Source: CAZQIC01 sp964593555 | Lineage (GTDB): Bacteria; Bacteroidota; Bacteroidia; JAFLBG01 | Assembly: GCA_964593555.1 (NCBI GenBank) | Contig: CAZQIC010000034.1 | Location: 1 to 36,123 of the forward strand | Reading direction: 5' to 3' | DNA length: 36,123 nt | In this document: one piece after another, positions 1 through 8,264 of the stretch | Numbering within the stretch: the first letter of the stretch is position 1 | Layout: every line of letters starts with the position of its first letter | Notes under the pieces: generated by a model | What the model was told of the DNA's origin: nothing | Database searches by the model: none | What the model saw: the letters and a program-made list of their open reading frames with translations, nothing else | Translations under genes and position numbers: made by a program

Positions 1-608
1 CAATATCTCATCTCAATTATAAACATCAATCGTTGGATTTGTCTGATCCGAAAAGCGCAGAGGATTTTAAATTTGAAAATTTTCCTGATGCGGCTTCTGT
101 AAACCTTATCAATAATGCCGGATCAATTGGCGAAATAAAATTTATTGGCAAACAAACTTCCAAAAATATCAGAAGCATGTTTGATCTAAATATTGTTTCA
201 GCTGCGGTGATGATGAACAAGTTTGTGGAAAAATACAATGACCTGGATGTTAAGAAGGTGATAGCCAACATCAGCTCGGGAGCTGCTAAAAATCCCATAA
301 GTGGATGGAGCGCTTATTGTGCGTCTAAAGCAGCGTTGGACATGTATAGCAGGGTATTGGCTGAGGAACAAACGGCAAGGAAAAATGGAATCAAGGTAAT
401 TGCTATTGCCCCTGGTATTATTGATACTCAAATGCAAGATGAAATAAGAAGTGCAAAATCAGAAGATTTTCCGCGTTTAAACGATTTTGTCAATTATAAA
501 GCCGAAAAACAATTGCTGAGTCCCGACTTGGTTTCTGAGAAAATTTTCCTTATCTTGTTAGGTATAGAAACCATCCCCGAAACAGTTATCTCTCTGAGAG
601 ATTACTAA
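1..608 (+). CDS. SDR-family NAD(P)-dependent oxidoreductase, 5'-truncated by window edge
   Basis: The open frame begins at base 3, has no upstream stop and ends with TAA at 606-608, so the N-terminus lies outside the window. The classical short-chain dehydrogenase/reductase core is visible: an NNAG motif, the YxxxK catalytic pair written YCASK (Tyr codon 315, Lys codon 327), and a PG motif followed by DTQMQ. The missing part should hold the TGxxxGIG cofactor loop. The tail after the PG motif resembles the sepiapterin reductase / benzil reductase (YueD-like) branch, but the substrate cannot be deduced. The first ATG would lie well inside the fold, so it is not the true start. The next gene follows after 14 nt on the same strand. 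Family assignment is firm; the specific reaction is unknown. Confidence 0.9.
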   Translation, partial: ISHLNYKHQSLDLSDPKSAEDFKFENFPDAASVNLINNAGSIGEIKFIGKQTSKNIRSMFDLNIVSAAVMMNKFVEKYNDLDVKKVIANISSGAAKNPISGWSAYCASKAALDMYSRVLAEEQTARKNGIKVIAIAPGIIDTQMQDEIRSAKSEDFPRLNDFVNYKAEKQLLSPDLVSEKIFLILLGIETIPETVISLRDY

Positions 609-622
609 AACAAAAAGATATT

Positions 623-2695
623 ATGGGAAAATCTTCAATTCTGCTTTTGCTCGGATCAATCATTTGGGCATGTAGCGGATCATCATATGCCCAGGAAAAA
701 AAGTTTTGTGGAACAACCGAGGCTGTCGCACAGGCACTGAAAGATTATCCTGAACTTGCGGAGAGTCGTCGCCAGGTTGAGGAAAGCAGGCAGGCATTTA
801 TGGCAAATCACTCAGGTTCAACTGAGGCCGCTGCTGTCATTTATACTATTCCTGTTGTATTTCATATCGTTCATAAATATGGTCCTGAAAATATTACCGA
901 CGCACAGGTACATGATGCAATGGCAATACTTAATCGGGATTTTAGAAAAAAAAATGCAGATACTTCTGCCATTGCAACGCAGCACTTTAAGGACATTGCT
1001 GCCGATTGCGAAATAGAATTTAAACTGGCAAAAAAAGATCCAAACGGCAATTGTACAAATGGAATTGATAGAATTGTTTCGAACGAAACGTATATTGGCG
1101 ATGATGATTCCAAGTTAAATTACTGGACAGGGTCAAAGTATTTAAATATATGGGTAGTAAATAATATTTCAAGTGGTGCAGCAGGGTATTCGTACCTGCC
1201 CGGTTCGGCCCCCTCAGGTAAAGATGGTATTATAATTCTTTATGACTATGTAGGAAGTATTGGATCTGGATCAGTGTCCAGATCAAGATCTCTTGGACAT
1301 GAGGTTGGGCATTATCTTGACTTGCTTCATACCTGGGGTGGAAGCAATAGTCCGGGTGTTGCATGTGGAAATGATTTTGTTAATGATACTCCAACAACTA
1401 AGGGTTGGACATCATGCACCCTTACAAACACGGATGTTTGTAATTCCGGCACTCCCGAAAATGTTCAGAATTATATGGAGTATTCTTATTGTACGAATAT
1501 GTTTACTGATGATCAGAAGAATGTCATGCGATCTGTATTTGGTGTTAGCCAATTCAGATATGTATTGGCCAGTTCAGGCAATGCGGCTTTCACTGGTATT
1601 GATGGAAACGGTCCTGCTCTTTGCTCACCCGTGGCAGATTTTTCTTCATCAACCAAGCTGGCCTGTGCTAATGATCCTGTAACCTTTAACGATATTTCCT
1701 GGAGGGGTGCGCCTGCTTCTTGGGCATGGTCATTTCAGGGAGGAGCACCGTCAGCATCAACTACGTCTTCTCCTGTTGTTACTTATGCGGCTCCCGGTAT
1801 TTATTCTGTTACTATGGTTGCAACAAATGGTGTCGGCTTCGATTCAGAAATTAAAACAGGGTACATTACAATTTTTTCTTCTGTCGCATCTTACACCACC
1901 GCTCCTTATTTGGAGGGCTTTGAAGGATCTACAATTCCTACAGACTGGACAGTTTTTAATGAGTCAGGTGTTACATGGGCGCAAACAAGTTCTGCAAAAT
2001 ATGCAGGTACAAAATGTATTATGATAAATAATATGTCAAATACTTCCGGAGCTGTCGATGAAATTGTTACCCCCTCATACGATTTAACAAAAATGCCCGG
2101 GCCAATCATTTCTTTCAAACTTGCATATGCTCAAAAATCATCAACTACCGATGACATTTTAGAGGTGTTCGCTTCGGATGATTGTGGTAAAACATGGGAT
2201 AGCCGATTTAGCAAAACAGGATCTTTATTGGCCACTATAGCCGCTCCACAAAGCAGCGCGTTTTATCCCACATCTACTACTACGCAATGGAGGAATGAGT
2301 ATGTGAATGTTTCTCCGTTCATCAACTCAACTAATGTGCGTTTAAAATTCAAGTTTACTTCTGATCGTGGAAATAATATTTTTATAGATAATATAAATAT
2401 CAATGCATACCTAAGTGTTAAAAATGAGGATGCTGGTATTCTTGATCTTTCACTTTTTCCTAACCCTGCAAAACAGGCTGCTACTGTTCGCTTTATTGCG
2501 GAAAAACAAGGCGTGGCTTCTATAGTTGTTGTGGATATGCTTGGAAGAAAAGTGGCTAATGTTTTTGATGGAAAAATTTATTCCGGTGAACAGGAATATA
2601 AAATTGATACGTCGGAGCTTTCTAAAGGAGTTTATTTCGTTAATGTGAATTTTGACAACGTAATTATTTCAAAGCCGCTGATGATCGCTGAATAA
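623..2695 (+). CDS. Secreted M43-type zinc metalloprotease with PKD domain and T9SS sorting domain
   Basis: 690 residues. A signal peptide of about 24 residues ends at SSYAQ. The zinc site HEVGHYLDLLH (H226, E227, H230, H236) has the extended HExxHxxxxxH form of pappalysin/M43 peptidases, and NYMEY near M285 is the likely Met-turn. A PKD-type beta domain follows at about 336-430. After it comes a roughly 180-residue beta-rich region of the kind found in secreted Bacteroidota adhesion or carbohydrate-binding modules. Residues about 607-690 form a type A T9SS C-terminal sorting domain, recognisable from SLFPNPA, DMLGRKV and GVYFV. The protein should cross the outer membrane through the T9SS and have this domain removed by PorU, which is encoded in the same window. 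Target proteins are unknown. It faces the convergent ABC gene with only 4 nt between stop codons. Confidence 0.92.
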   Translation: MGKSSILLLLGSIIWACSGSSYAQEKKFCGTTEAVAQALKDYPELAESRRQVEESRQAFMANHSGSTEAAAVIYTIPVVFHIVHKYGPENITDAQVHDAMAILNRDFRKKNADTSAIATQHFKDIAADCEIEFKLAKKDPNGNCTNGIDRIVSNETYIGDDDSKLNYWTGSKYLNIWVVNNISSGAAGYSYLPGSAPSGKDGIIILYDYVGSIGSGSVSRSRSLGHEVGHYLDLLHTWGGSNSPGVACGNDFVNDTPTTKGWTSCTLTNTDVCNSGTPENVQNYMEYSYCTNMFTDDQKNVMRSVFGVSQFRYVLASSGNAAFTGIDGNGPALCSPVADFSSSTKLACANDPVTFNDISWRGAPASWAWSFQGGAPSASTTSSPVVTYAAPGIYSVTMVATNGVGFDSEIKTGYITIFSSVASYTTAPYLEGFEGSTIPTDWTVFNESGVTWAQTSSAKYAGTKCIMINNMSNTSGAVDEIVTPSYDLTKMPGPIISFKLAYAQKSSTTDDILEVFASDDCGKTWDSRFSKTGSLLATIAAPQSSAFYPTSTTTQWRNEYVNVSPFINSTNVRLKFKFTSDRGNNIFIDNININAYLSVKNEDAGILDLSLFPNPAKQAATVRFIAEKQGVASIVVVDMLGRKVANVFDGKIYSGEQEYKIDTSELSKGVYFVNVNFDNVIISKPLMIAE

Positions 2696-2699
2696 TGGA

Positions 2700-3452
2700 C
2701 TAAGATTTTTTCCTTAGTTCCATCATGAATTTTGATGCGTAAACAAACGCAGTTAATTCAGGATTTTCGGTTGTAAGGATTTCCTCTTTATTTCCTTCCC
2801 ACCATTTTTCTCCTTTAAAAATAAAGGCATTTTTTTCGCCAATTTCTATAACCGAGTTCATGTCATGTGTAATAACGACTGTGGTGATATTGTATTCGTC
2901 GGTTATTTCCTTGATCAGGTTGTCAATTACAATTGATGTTTGCGGATCTAATCCCGAGTTGGGCTCATCACAAAAAAGATATTTTGGATTAACTGATATT
3001 GCTCTTGCTATCGCTACTCTTTTTTTCATCCCACCGCTTATTTCAGAAGGGAAAAGGTGATTGGTGTTTTCCAGGTTTACTCTTTTAAGACAGAAGTTTG
3101 CGCGGTCTCTTTTTTCTTCTTCGTTCATGTCAGTGAACATGGAAAGAGGAAAAATGATATTTTCTTCAACGGTTTGTGAATCAAATAATGCTCCACCCTG
3201 GAAAAGCATTCCTATTTCCTTGCGCACTTCTTTTTTTTCCTGAAAATTCATTCCGAGAAAATCACGGCCATCATATAATACTTGTCCCGAATCAACTTTG
3301 TGTAAACCTACAAGGCATTTTAATAAAACGGTTTTTCCTGATCCGCTTTGGCCAATGATCATATTGATTTTGCCCTTTTCAAAAACAAATGAAAAGTCTT
3401 TCAGGATCTGTCTGTCGCCAAATTTTTTGCTTATGTTTTTAGCTTCTATCAA
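2700..3452 (-). CDS. mlaF: MlaF-like ABC transporter ATP-binding protein
   Basis: 250 residues with a complete ABC ATPase set: Walker A GQSGSGKT (34-41), Q-loop FQGG near 84-87, signature SGGMKKR (139-145), Walker B YLFCDEP (158-164), D-loop SGLD and the switch histidine in VITHD. The SGGM signature and overall resemblance place it with MlaF/Mkl, the ATPase of lipid transporters that move phospholipids between the inner and outer membrane with MCE-domain proteins. Its start overlaps the end of the permease gene by 4 nt, indicating translational coupling. It is the last gene of its operon, because the next gene is convergent. No MCE (MlaD) gene is present in this window. The family is certain; the transported lipid is inferred. 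Confidence 0.9.
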   Translation of the reverse strand: MIEAKNISKKFGDRQILKDFSFVFEKGKINMIIGQSGSGKTVLLKCLVGLHKVDSGQVLYDGRDFLGMNFQEKKEVRKEIGMLFQGGALFDSQTVEENIIFPLSMFTDMNEEEKRDRANFCLKRVNLENTNHLFPSEISGGMKKRVAIARAISVNPKYLFCDEPNSGLDPQTSIVIDNLIKEITDEYNITTVVITHDMNSVIEIGEKNAFIFKGEKWWEGNKEEILTTENPELTAFVYASKFMMELRKKS

Positions 3453-4189
3453 ACCAATAGTAGTTGAGTAAGCAGAAAATTAAAAATTAAAATAACAATG
3501 CTGCTGTATACAACAGCTTTAGTGCTTGATCTTCCAACTTCCAGCGCTCCGCCTTGGGTGTAATAACCATGATAGGAAGATACGGAGGTAATAATAAATG
3601 CGAATACAACTGTTTTAATAAGAGCGTATGTAACGTTGTAAGGTTTGAACGTGTATTGAATCCCATAAACAAATTCATATGATGTAACGGCCCCTACAAC
3701 AATTCCAAAAAACCAGCCACCAAACAACCCCAAAAACATGCTGATGATAATAAGAAAAGGATTAATAAACATGGCTGCAACTATTTTAGGAAGTATGAGG
3801 TAGGACGAAGAGTTAATGCCCATAATTTCCAATGCATCTATTTGCTCAGATACCCTCATGGTACCTATTTCGGAGGCTATGTTCGACCCAACTTTACCGG
3901 CCAGGATTAAACTCACAATAGTGGGAGAAAACTCAAGTATAATGGAATCGCGAGTGGCTAAACCAACAGCATAAAGCGGGATCCAGGGGCTTTCAAAACC
4001 AACTGCTGATTGTATGGTAATTACCGCACCCATAAAAATAGAGATGATGGCAACAATGCCTAGTGATCCGAAGCCCAGCGATTCAATTTCATAGAACATC
4101 TGCCGGGTATATATCGATAGCTTCTCAGGCTTACGAAAAACGCGCCTGATCAAAAGAGAATAACGCCCGATATGATAGAGTATATTCAC
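3449..4189 (-). CDS. mlaE: MlaE-like ABC transporter permease
   Basis: 246 residues, very hydrophobic, with about five to six membrane segments. The central region carries the MlaE/YrbE family signature: conserved EFSPTIVSLILAGKVGSNIA followed by EIGTMRVSEQIDALEIMG, the cytoplasmic coupling region that contacts the ATPase. The chosen start is GTG (4187-4189), giving MNILYHIG. No ATG lies just upstream in frame, and the length matches the family. It overlaps mlaF by 4 nt. It diverges from the small lipoprotein genes at 4308 across a 118-nt intergenic region. It should form the inner-membrane dimer of an MCE-type phospholipid transporter. Confidence 0.9.
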   Translation of the reverse strand: MNILYHIGRYSLLIRRVFRKPEKLSIYTRQMFYEIESLGFGSLGIVAIISIFMGAVITIQSAVGFESPWIPLYAVGLATRDSIILEFSPTIVSLILAGKVGSNIASEIGTMRVSEQIDALEIMGINSSSYLILPKIVAAMFINPFLIIISMFLGLFGGWFFGIVVGAVTSYEFVYGIQYTFKPYNVTYALIKTVVFAFIITSVSSYHGYYTQGGALEVGRSSTKAVVYSSIVILIFNFLLTQLLLV

Positions 4190-4255
4190 GAATTGTTGGA
4201 ATAAGCGTAAAATTAGGCAATATTTATCGTTGTCAGAAATATGCTATAAGCTTAA

Positions 4256-4287
4256 TTGGACTTTCCTCTATAAATTATGTAATTTTG
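4256..4287 (+). promoter_or_regulatory. Candidate Bacteroidota-type promoter for the lipoprotein pair
   Basis: TTGG at 4256-4259 and TAATTTTG at 4280-4287 match the Bacteroidota sigma pattern (TTG-like -33 element, about 20 nt, then TAnnTTTG at -7). The expected transcript start is about 4294, a short leader before the ATG at 4308. Read by eye. Confidence 0.5.
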
Positions 4288-4307
4288 CATAGAATTTGTA
4301 CAATTAA

Positions 4308-4469
4308 ATGATGACACGGCGTTTAAGAATTGTTTCTGTAATTTTGCTGGTCGCTTTGTCGATTTCAATTGAGGGTTGCTTTTTATTCAAGCCCAAAAAT
4401 AAGTGTGGTGATTGTCCAAGCTGGAAATCAACACATAAAAAAGGTAAAAACGGGGTGCTAAAAAAATAA
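4308..4469 (+). CDS. Small CPSW-motif lipoprotein A (53 aa)
   Basis: 53 residues, translated by hand. It starts ATG ATG, carries two arginines, then a hydrophobic stretch ending at SIEGC, which is a plausible lipobox with the lipidated Cys at residue 24. The mature part is only about 30 residues and contains KCGDCPSWK before a lysine-rich tail (STHKKGKNGVLKK). It is probably anchored in a membrane and exposed to the periplasm. A second lipoprotein of exactly the same length starts 6 nt downstream and shares the CPSW tetrapeptide. A promoter-like element lies about 20 nt upstream. Function unknown. The shared motif, signal peptide and promoter make a real gene likely despite its size. Confidence 0.72.
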   Translation: MMTRRLRIVSVILLVALSISIEGCFLFKPKNKCGDCPSWKSTHKKGKNGVLKK

Positions 4470-4475
4470 AATAAA

Positions 4476-4637
4476 ATGAAAATTTTCAGGTCATTATCTT
4501 CTCAAAAAGTCCTAATAACTGTTTTGACATCCTTATGTATCATTGCCATTCTTTCCGCAGGTTGTGCCTCATCTTCTAAAAAGAAGAAGAAAAAAAACAG
4601 GATCGATCTTTGTCCTTCATGGGGCGGAGATAGTTAA
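4476..4637 (+). CDS. Small CPSW-motif lipoprotein B (53 aa)
   Basis: 53 residues, translated by hand. The N-terminal signal has Arg/Lys, a hydrophobic core and ILSAGC as lipobox, so Cys30 is the predicted lipidation site. The mature peptide is ASSS, then six consecutive lysines, then NRIDLCPSWGGDS. It shares the CPSW motif and total length with the preceding gene, while the rest has diverged. This suggests an old tandem duplication or two members of a small-lipoprotein family. It is probably co-transcribed with lipoprotein A. Function unknown. The cysteine of CPSW could form a disulfide or bind metal or heme, but nothing in the sequence decides this. Confidence 0.72.
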   Translation: MKIFRSLSSQKVLITVLTSLCIIAILSAGCASSSKKKKKKNRIDLCPSWGGDS

Positions 4638-4694
4638 AAATAAAATACCTATTTGTAGGTATGCCATTTCTTTTACAACTATTTGCTATTTAGG

Positions 4695-4702
4695 TATCTT
4701 TG
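4695..4702 (+). promoter_or_regulatory. Possible -7 element upstream of feoA
   Basis: TATCTTTG fits TAnnTTTG and lies 15 nt before the feoA ATG at 4718, which would give a very short leader. No convincing -33 TTTG lies at the usual distance, so this is a weak call. Confidence 0.3.
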
Positions 4703-4717
4703 GGTCTGCAATTTTAT

Positions 4718-4954
4718 ATGGGAATTACATTAGATAAACTTACTGTTGGCCAATCCGGGTTTGTTCGTGCTTTTAACGATCAGGACCTATCTCTTAAGCT
4801 TCTTGAAATGGGCTGTGTTCCCGGTGAAAAAATAACTGTAAAAAGGATTGCTCCTTTTGGAGGAACAATAGCTATAAAAGTATTGGGCTATGTGTTAGGT
4901 TTACGTAAAGAGGAAGCTGCAGGAATTATCATCTCTCCCGAACAAGTCAATTAA
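4718..4954 (+). CDS. feoA: FeoA-family ferrous iron transport protein
   Basis: 78 residues from the ATG at 4718 (MGITLDKL). An in-frame TTG at 4700 would add six residues but overlaps the -7-like element, so ATG is preferred. The sequence is a single SH3-like FeoA domain: the VGQSGFV opening, LLEMGCVPGEKITV in the middle and LRKEEA near the end are typical. FeoA is a small cytoplasmic protein that supports the FeoB Fe(II) permease. feoB begins 24 nt downstream on the same strand, confirming the assignment. No FeoC is present. Confidence 0.92.
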   Translation: MGITLDKLTVGQSGFVRAFNDQDLSLKLLEMGCVPGEKITVKRIAPFGGTIAIKVLGYVLGLRKEEAAGIIISPEQVN

Positions 4955-4978
4955 TTTTTATTTTTATGGAGATTGGGT

Positions 4979-6964
4979 ATGGTATTGAAAAACTCCATTA
5001 AAGTTGCATTAGCCGGAAACCCCAACAGCGGAAAAACAACGCTGTTTAATCTCCTAACCGGACTCAATCAAAAAACAGGAAATTTTCCTGGAGTAACTAT
5101 CGAGAAAAAAAGCGGTTTTATTAAATTAAAAGCTCAGGGCCAGGATAATTATACGACCATTGAATTTATTGATCTTCCGGGTATCTATAGTCTTTATCCC
5201 CGTTCACTTGACGAACAAATAACACACCGTGTTTTAACAAATGCAAGTGATCCCGATCACCAGGATGTGATATTGGCCGTTGTCGATTCTGCCAATTTGA
5301 AACGCAGCTTGTTTTTTGTCATCCAGCTTATTAATTTAAAATTACCACTGGTATTGGTATTGAACGAGACAGGAAAAGCGGCAACATCAGATCTGGCGGT
5401 AAACAGGCTCAGCGAAAAATTAGGGGTTAAAGTGATCAGGGCAAACGCCTTAACAGGAAAGGGAGCTGCTGATATTAAAAGAATATTATTGGAGCCGGTG
5501 CTTCCTTCAGAACAAAATTTTGCCGCTATAAAAAATTCTACCGAGAGGAATATTGAAGATAAGCAGTTGTTGGCAGATGAAAGTATTGAAAGATACAAGT
5601 TGATCGATGGCCTGTTAGGCGAAATTGATTTTGATCCCAACAGTTCCAGGGAATTGGTTTCTGAAAAACTGGACAAAATACTTACGCATAAAATATGGGG
5701 TTATGTAATTTTTTTAGGTATCCTCTTAATTATTTTTCAATCGGTATTTTTCCTGGCTTCGTATCCCATGGCCTGGATAGAATCTTTTTTTGTTTTTATT
5801 TCTAATAAAGTTTCTTCGCTATTACCTCCTGGAAAACTGACTTCGCTGTTAGTTGACGGCGTTATTGCGGGGCTGAGCGGTATAGCCGTTTTCATTCCGC
5901 AAATAGCATTGTTGTTTGGCTTAATAAGCATCATGGAAGAAACAGGTTATATGGCACGCGTGAGTTTCATCATGGACAGGACCATGCGTAAGTTCGGATT
6001 GAACGGAAGGTCTGTAATTCCATTGGTGAGCGGTGTTGCATGTGCAGTGCCAGCCATTATGAGTACACGTACCATAAGCAACTGGAAAGAAAGATTAATT
6101 ACAATTATGGTTACGCCATTGATGAGCTGCTCCGCACGTTTACCTGTTTATACTTTGCTTATTGCATTAGTGGTACCAGCTGGAAAATTTTTAGGCGTAA
6201 TTGGCTACCAGGGATTAATGTTGTTGTTTTTGTACCTGATCGGATTTGTAGCTGCGATAAGCGCTGCATGGGTGATGAAAAAAATTATTAAGAGCAAGGA
6301 GAAAAGTTATTTTGTATTGGAAATGCCTTCCTACAGGGCGCCGCGTTTGAATATGGTATTCATCACGATGTATGAAAAAGTAAAAGTTTTTTTGATCGAA
6401 ACCGGAAAAATAATTATTGCCATATCTATTATACTCTGGGGTTTATCTTCTTTTGGCCCGGGTGATTCTTTTATGGAGATAGAGAAAAAAAATAGTGCGC
6501 AATTTGTAATAGGAAAAATTTCCGAACAAGAAATGAAAATAAATGTAGCCTCTGAAAAACTCGAAGCATCTTATGCAGGAAAATTAGGGCACGTTATAGA
6601 GCCAGTTATTAAACCATTAGGGTTCGATTGGAAAATTGGAATTGCATTGGTTACCTCTTTTGCTGCGCGTGAAGTTTTTGTTGGAACAATGGCGACAATT
6701 TACAGTGTTGGTGATGAATCACAGACCACTTCTGTAAGGGAAAAAATGATGAATGAAATTGATCCTGAAACGGGTGCAAAAAAATACACATTCGCACTTG
6801 GCTTTTCACTGATGATATTTTATGCATTTGCCATGCAATGCATGAGTACAATTGCTGTCGTTTTCCGTGAAACCAAAAGCTGGAAATGGCCTTTTATACA
6901 ATTTGTATACATGGGGGTGTTGGCTTATGTGGCGAGTTATATTGTGTATCACATGTTTAGTTAA
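4979..6964 (+). CDS. feoB: FeoB ferrous iron permease with N-terminal GTPase domain
   Basis: 661 residues from the ATG at 4979; a TTG two codons upstream is less likely. The N-terminal G domain has G1 GNPNSGKT (13-20), the GVTIEKKSG switch region and G3 DLPG (65-68). The expected G4 motif NxxD reads NETG (129-132), so the guanine-specificity Asp is replaced by Gly. The membrane part has the two Gate regions. The first contains VACAVPAIMSTRTI and MSCSARLPVY (cysteines C355 and C384), the second contains SFAAREVFVGTMATIYSVG. It is somewhat shorter than the 773-residue E. coli protein. It imports Fe(II) across the inner membrane. It is co-transcribed with feoA, and an uncharacterised exported protein follows after 4 nt. 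Confidence 0.95.
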   Translation: MVLKNSIKVALAGNPNSGKTTLFNLLTGLNQKTGNFPGVTIEKKSGFIKLKAQGQDNYTTIEFIDLPGIYSLYPRSLDEQITHRVLTNASDPDHQDVILAVVDSANLKRSLFFVIQLINLKLPLVLVLNETGKAATSDLAVNRLSEKLGVKVIRANALTGKGAADIKRILLEPVLPSEQNFAAIKNSTERNIEDKQLLADESIERYKLIDGLLGEIDFDPNSSRELVSEKLDKILTHKIWGYVIFLGILLIIFQSVFFLASYPMAWIESFFVFISNKVSSLLPPGKLTSLLVDGVIAGLSGIAVFIPQIALLFGLISIMEETGYMARVSFIMDRTMRKFGLNGRSVIPLVSGVACAVPAIMSTRTISNWKERLITIMVTPLMSCSARLPVYTLLIALVVPAGKFLGVIGYQGLMLLFLYLIGFVAAISAAWVMKKIIKSKEKSYFVLEMPSYRAPRLNMVFITMYEKVKVFLIETGKIIIAISIILWGLSSFGPGDSFMEIEKKNSAQFVIGKISEQEMKINVASEKLEASYAGKLGHVIEPVIKPLGFDWKIGIALVTSFAAREVFVGTMATIYSVGDESQTTSVREKMMNEIDPETGAKKYTFALGFSLMIFYAFAMQCMSTIAVVFRETKSWKWPFIQFVYMGVLAYVASYIVYHMFS

Positions 6965-6968
6965 TTGA

Positions 6969-8264
6969 ATGCGATCAAATTCTGTTTTTGCTATCATATT
7001 ATTTACCTGCGTTCTCTCACATGCCCAGGTTCATTATCGTATAGTTGGTGACAAAAAAATATCTGAAGTAGCTGGTGCTGAATTTAACCTGTTTTCTCAT
7101 AGGCTTTTTTATTCTCTTGAAGACAGGGTTCTAAAACCTAAATGGACAAGCGAAAATAATGTTCCTGAAAAAATACTGGGAATATTTTTCCGTTTTGGAA
7201 AATCCTTTATTATAGATTATAACATTGATTATTTCTTTTTTTTAAATCAGCATGAACGTTATGGGCATGGTGCACGGCTCAGGGAGTTTGGTTTTAAAGA
7301 CAATAGTTACTCTTGTATTGTTTTTCCGCCGCCGTTTGGAGACGGTGCTGGATATGCATTTTTCGGAAATTCCGGTAATAGAAAAATTTCCATAGATGAA
7401 TCCCTTGGAATTCGTTTTGGAGGCACAGAAGCAAATGCGGTAATGACCAATAGTTTACGAATGAAATGGCTGCAAAAGAAAGAGATGAATTACCGGGAAT
7501 CGATATTGTATTTTCATATTTCCCTCGATCTATTATGGTACATCATGTTTGATTATGATATTGGGTCCGGGTCTGATATTGTAAACTATTTAGATACATT
7601 AGATGTAAAAATAAAGCATGATTTTGGTCAACTATACCGTGGTTCATATAATAGGGCTCTAAATAAATTGCAAAAAGAGGTCCTGGTGAATATTGCCGAC
7701 CCTTATTTCTTCCTTTCTGTCTGGACTTATGCCAGGACATATCTTTTAAAAGGAGAAACCGATTTTAAATTTCCAATGATCAATGTAGGAACTTTCAAAT
7801 ATTTGCCATCGTTCAGACTTGGATTGACTCCATTTGGCACGGAGTTTTATTTTGACAATTACTTTTCTAAAAATGATAGATCATATTATTTTTATATGCG
7901 GCATGGCGAGAAAGGGTATTATACATTTAATGGCTTGGGTATAATAGGGGATAATTTATTGGGAAATAAAAAACTTAAATTGAATGTGAATGGTAATATT
8001 TGGGATCAACCTGGTCTTGCCATTGGTGGAGATAATATTACAAATACAGTAGGAGGAATAGGTGGTGCCTTGACAACAACCTTGGCGCATCCTATTTCTA
8101 AGAAATTTTCGGGGCATAAAAATTTATGGCGACTTAATATTGTTGGGCAGTTTGGATATAAAACACCCGGATATTTACAAGGTGAAAGTTTTGACAAAAG
8201 CCCAATATTAAGAATAGGATTAGGTTTTTCAGAGGAGATAGTCGAAAATAAAATGCAAGATTAG
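6969..8264 (+). CDS. Exported protein of unknown function, feoAB operon
   Basis: 431 residues, not recognised. An N-terminal signal peptide ends near VLSHAQ at residue 20. The rest alternates aromatic and polar residues in a way that suggests membrane-associated or beta-barrel structure, without clear long transmembrane helices. Two motifs stand out: HERYGHGAR at 95-103, an HExxxH arrangement rather than classical HExxH, and GGTEAN at 151-156. If these bind metal, E154 could be a further ligand; this is speculation. The gene starts 4 nt after the feoB stop, so it is very likely transcribed and translated with feoAB, which hints at a role around iron or envelope metal handling. No lipobox and no T9SS sorting domain are visible. 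Confidence 0.8.
   Translation: MRSNSVFAIILFTCVLSHAQVHYRIVGDKKISEVAGAEFNLFSHRLFYSLEDRVLKPKWTSENNVPEKILGIFFRFGKSFIIDYNIDYFFFLNQHERYGHGARLREFGFKDNSYSCIVFPPPFGDGAGYAFFGNSGNRKISIDESLGIRFGGTEANAVMTNSLRMKWLQKKEMNYRESILYFHISLDLLWYIMFDYDIGSGSDIVNYLDTLDVKIKHDFGQLYRGSYNRALNKLQKEVLVNIADPYFFLSVWTYARTYLLKGETDFKFPMINVGTFKYLPSFRLGLTPFGTEFYFDNYFSKNDRSYYFYMRHGEKGYYTFNGLGIIGDNLLGNKKLKLNVNGNIWDQPGLAIGGDNITNTVGGIGGALTTTLAHPISKKFSGHKNLWRLNIVGQFGYKTPGYLQGESFDKSPILRIGLGFSEEIVENKMQD

Noticed and set aside
1260..1682. 140-residue alternative frame inside the M43 protease
   Set aside because: It overlaps the zinc-site coding region in another frame. No signal peptide or motif supports it.
4638..4717. Riboswitch or Fur box ahead of feoA
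   Set aside because: I looked for a GATAATGATAATCATTATC-like dyad or a structured leader and found only AT-rich sequence with a single -7-like element.
6969..8264. Classical HExxH metalloprotease assignment
   Set aside because: The motif is HERYGH, with one residue too many between Glu and the second His, and no other protease feature is present.
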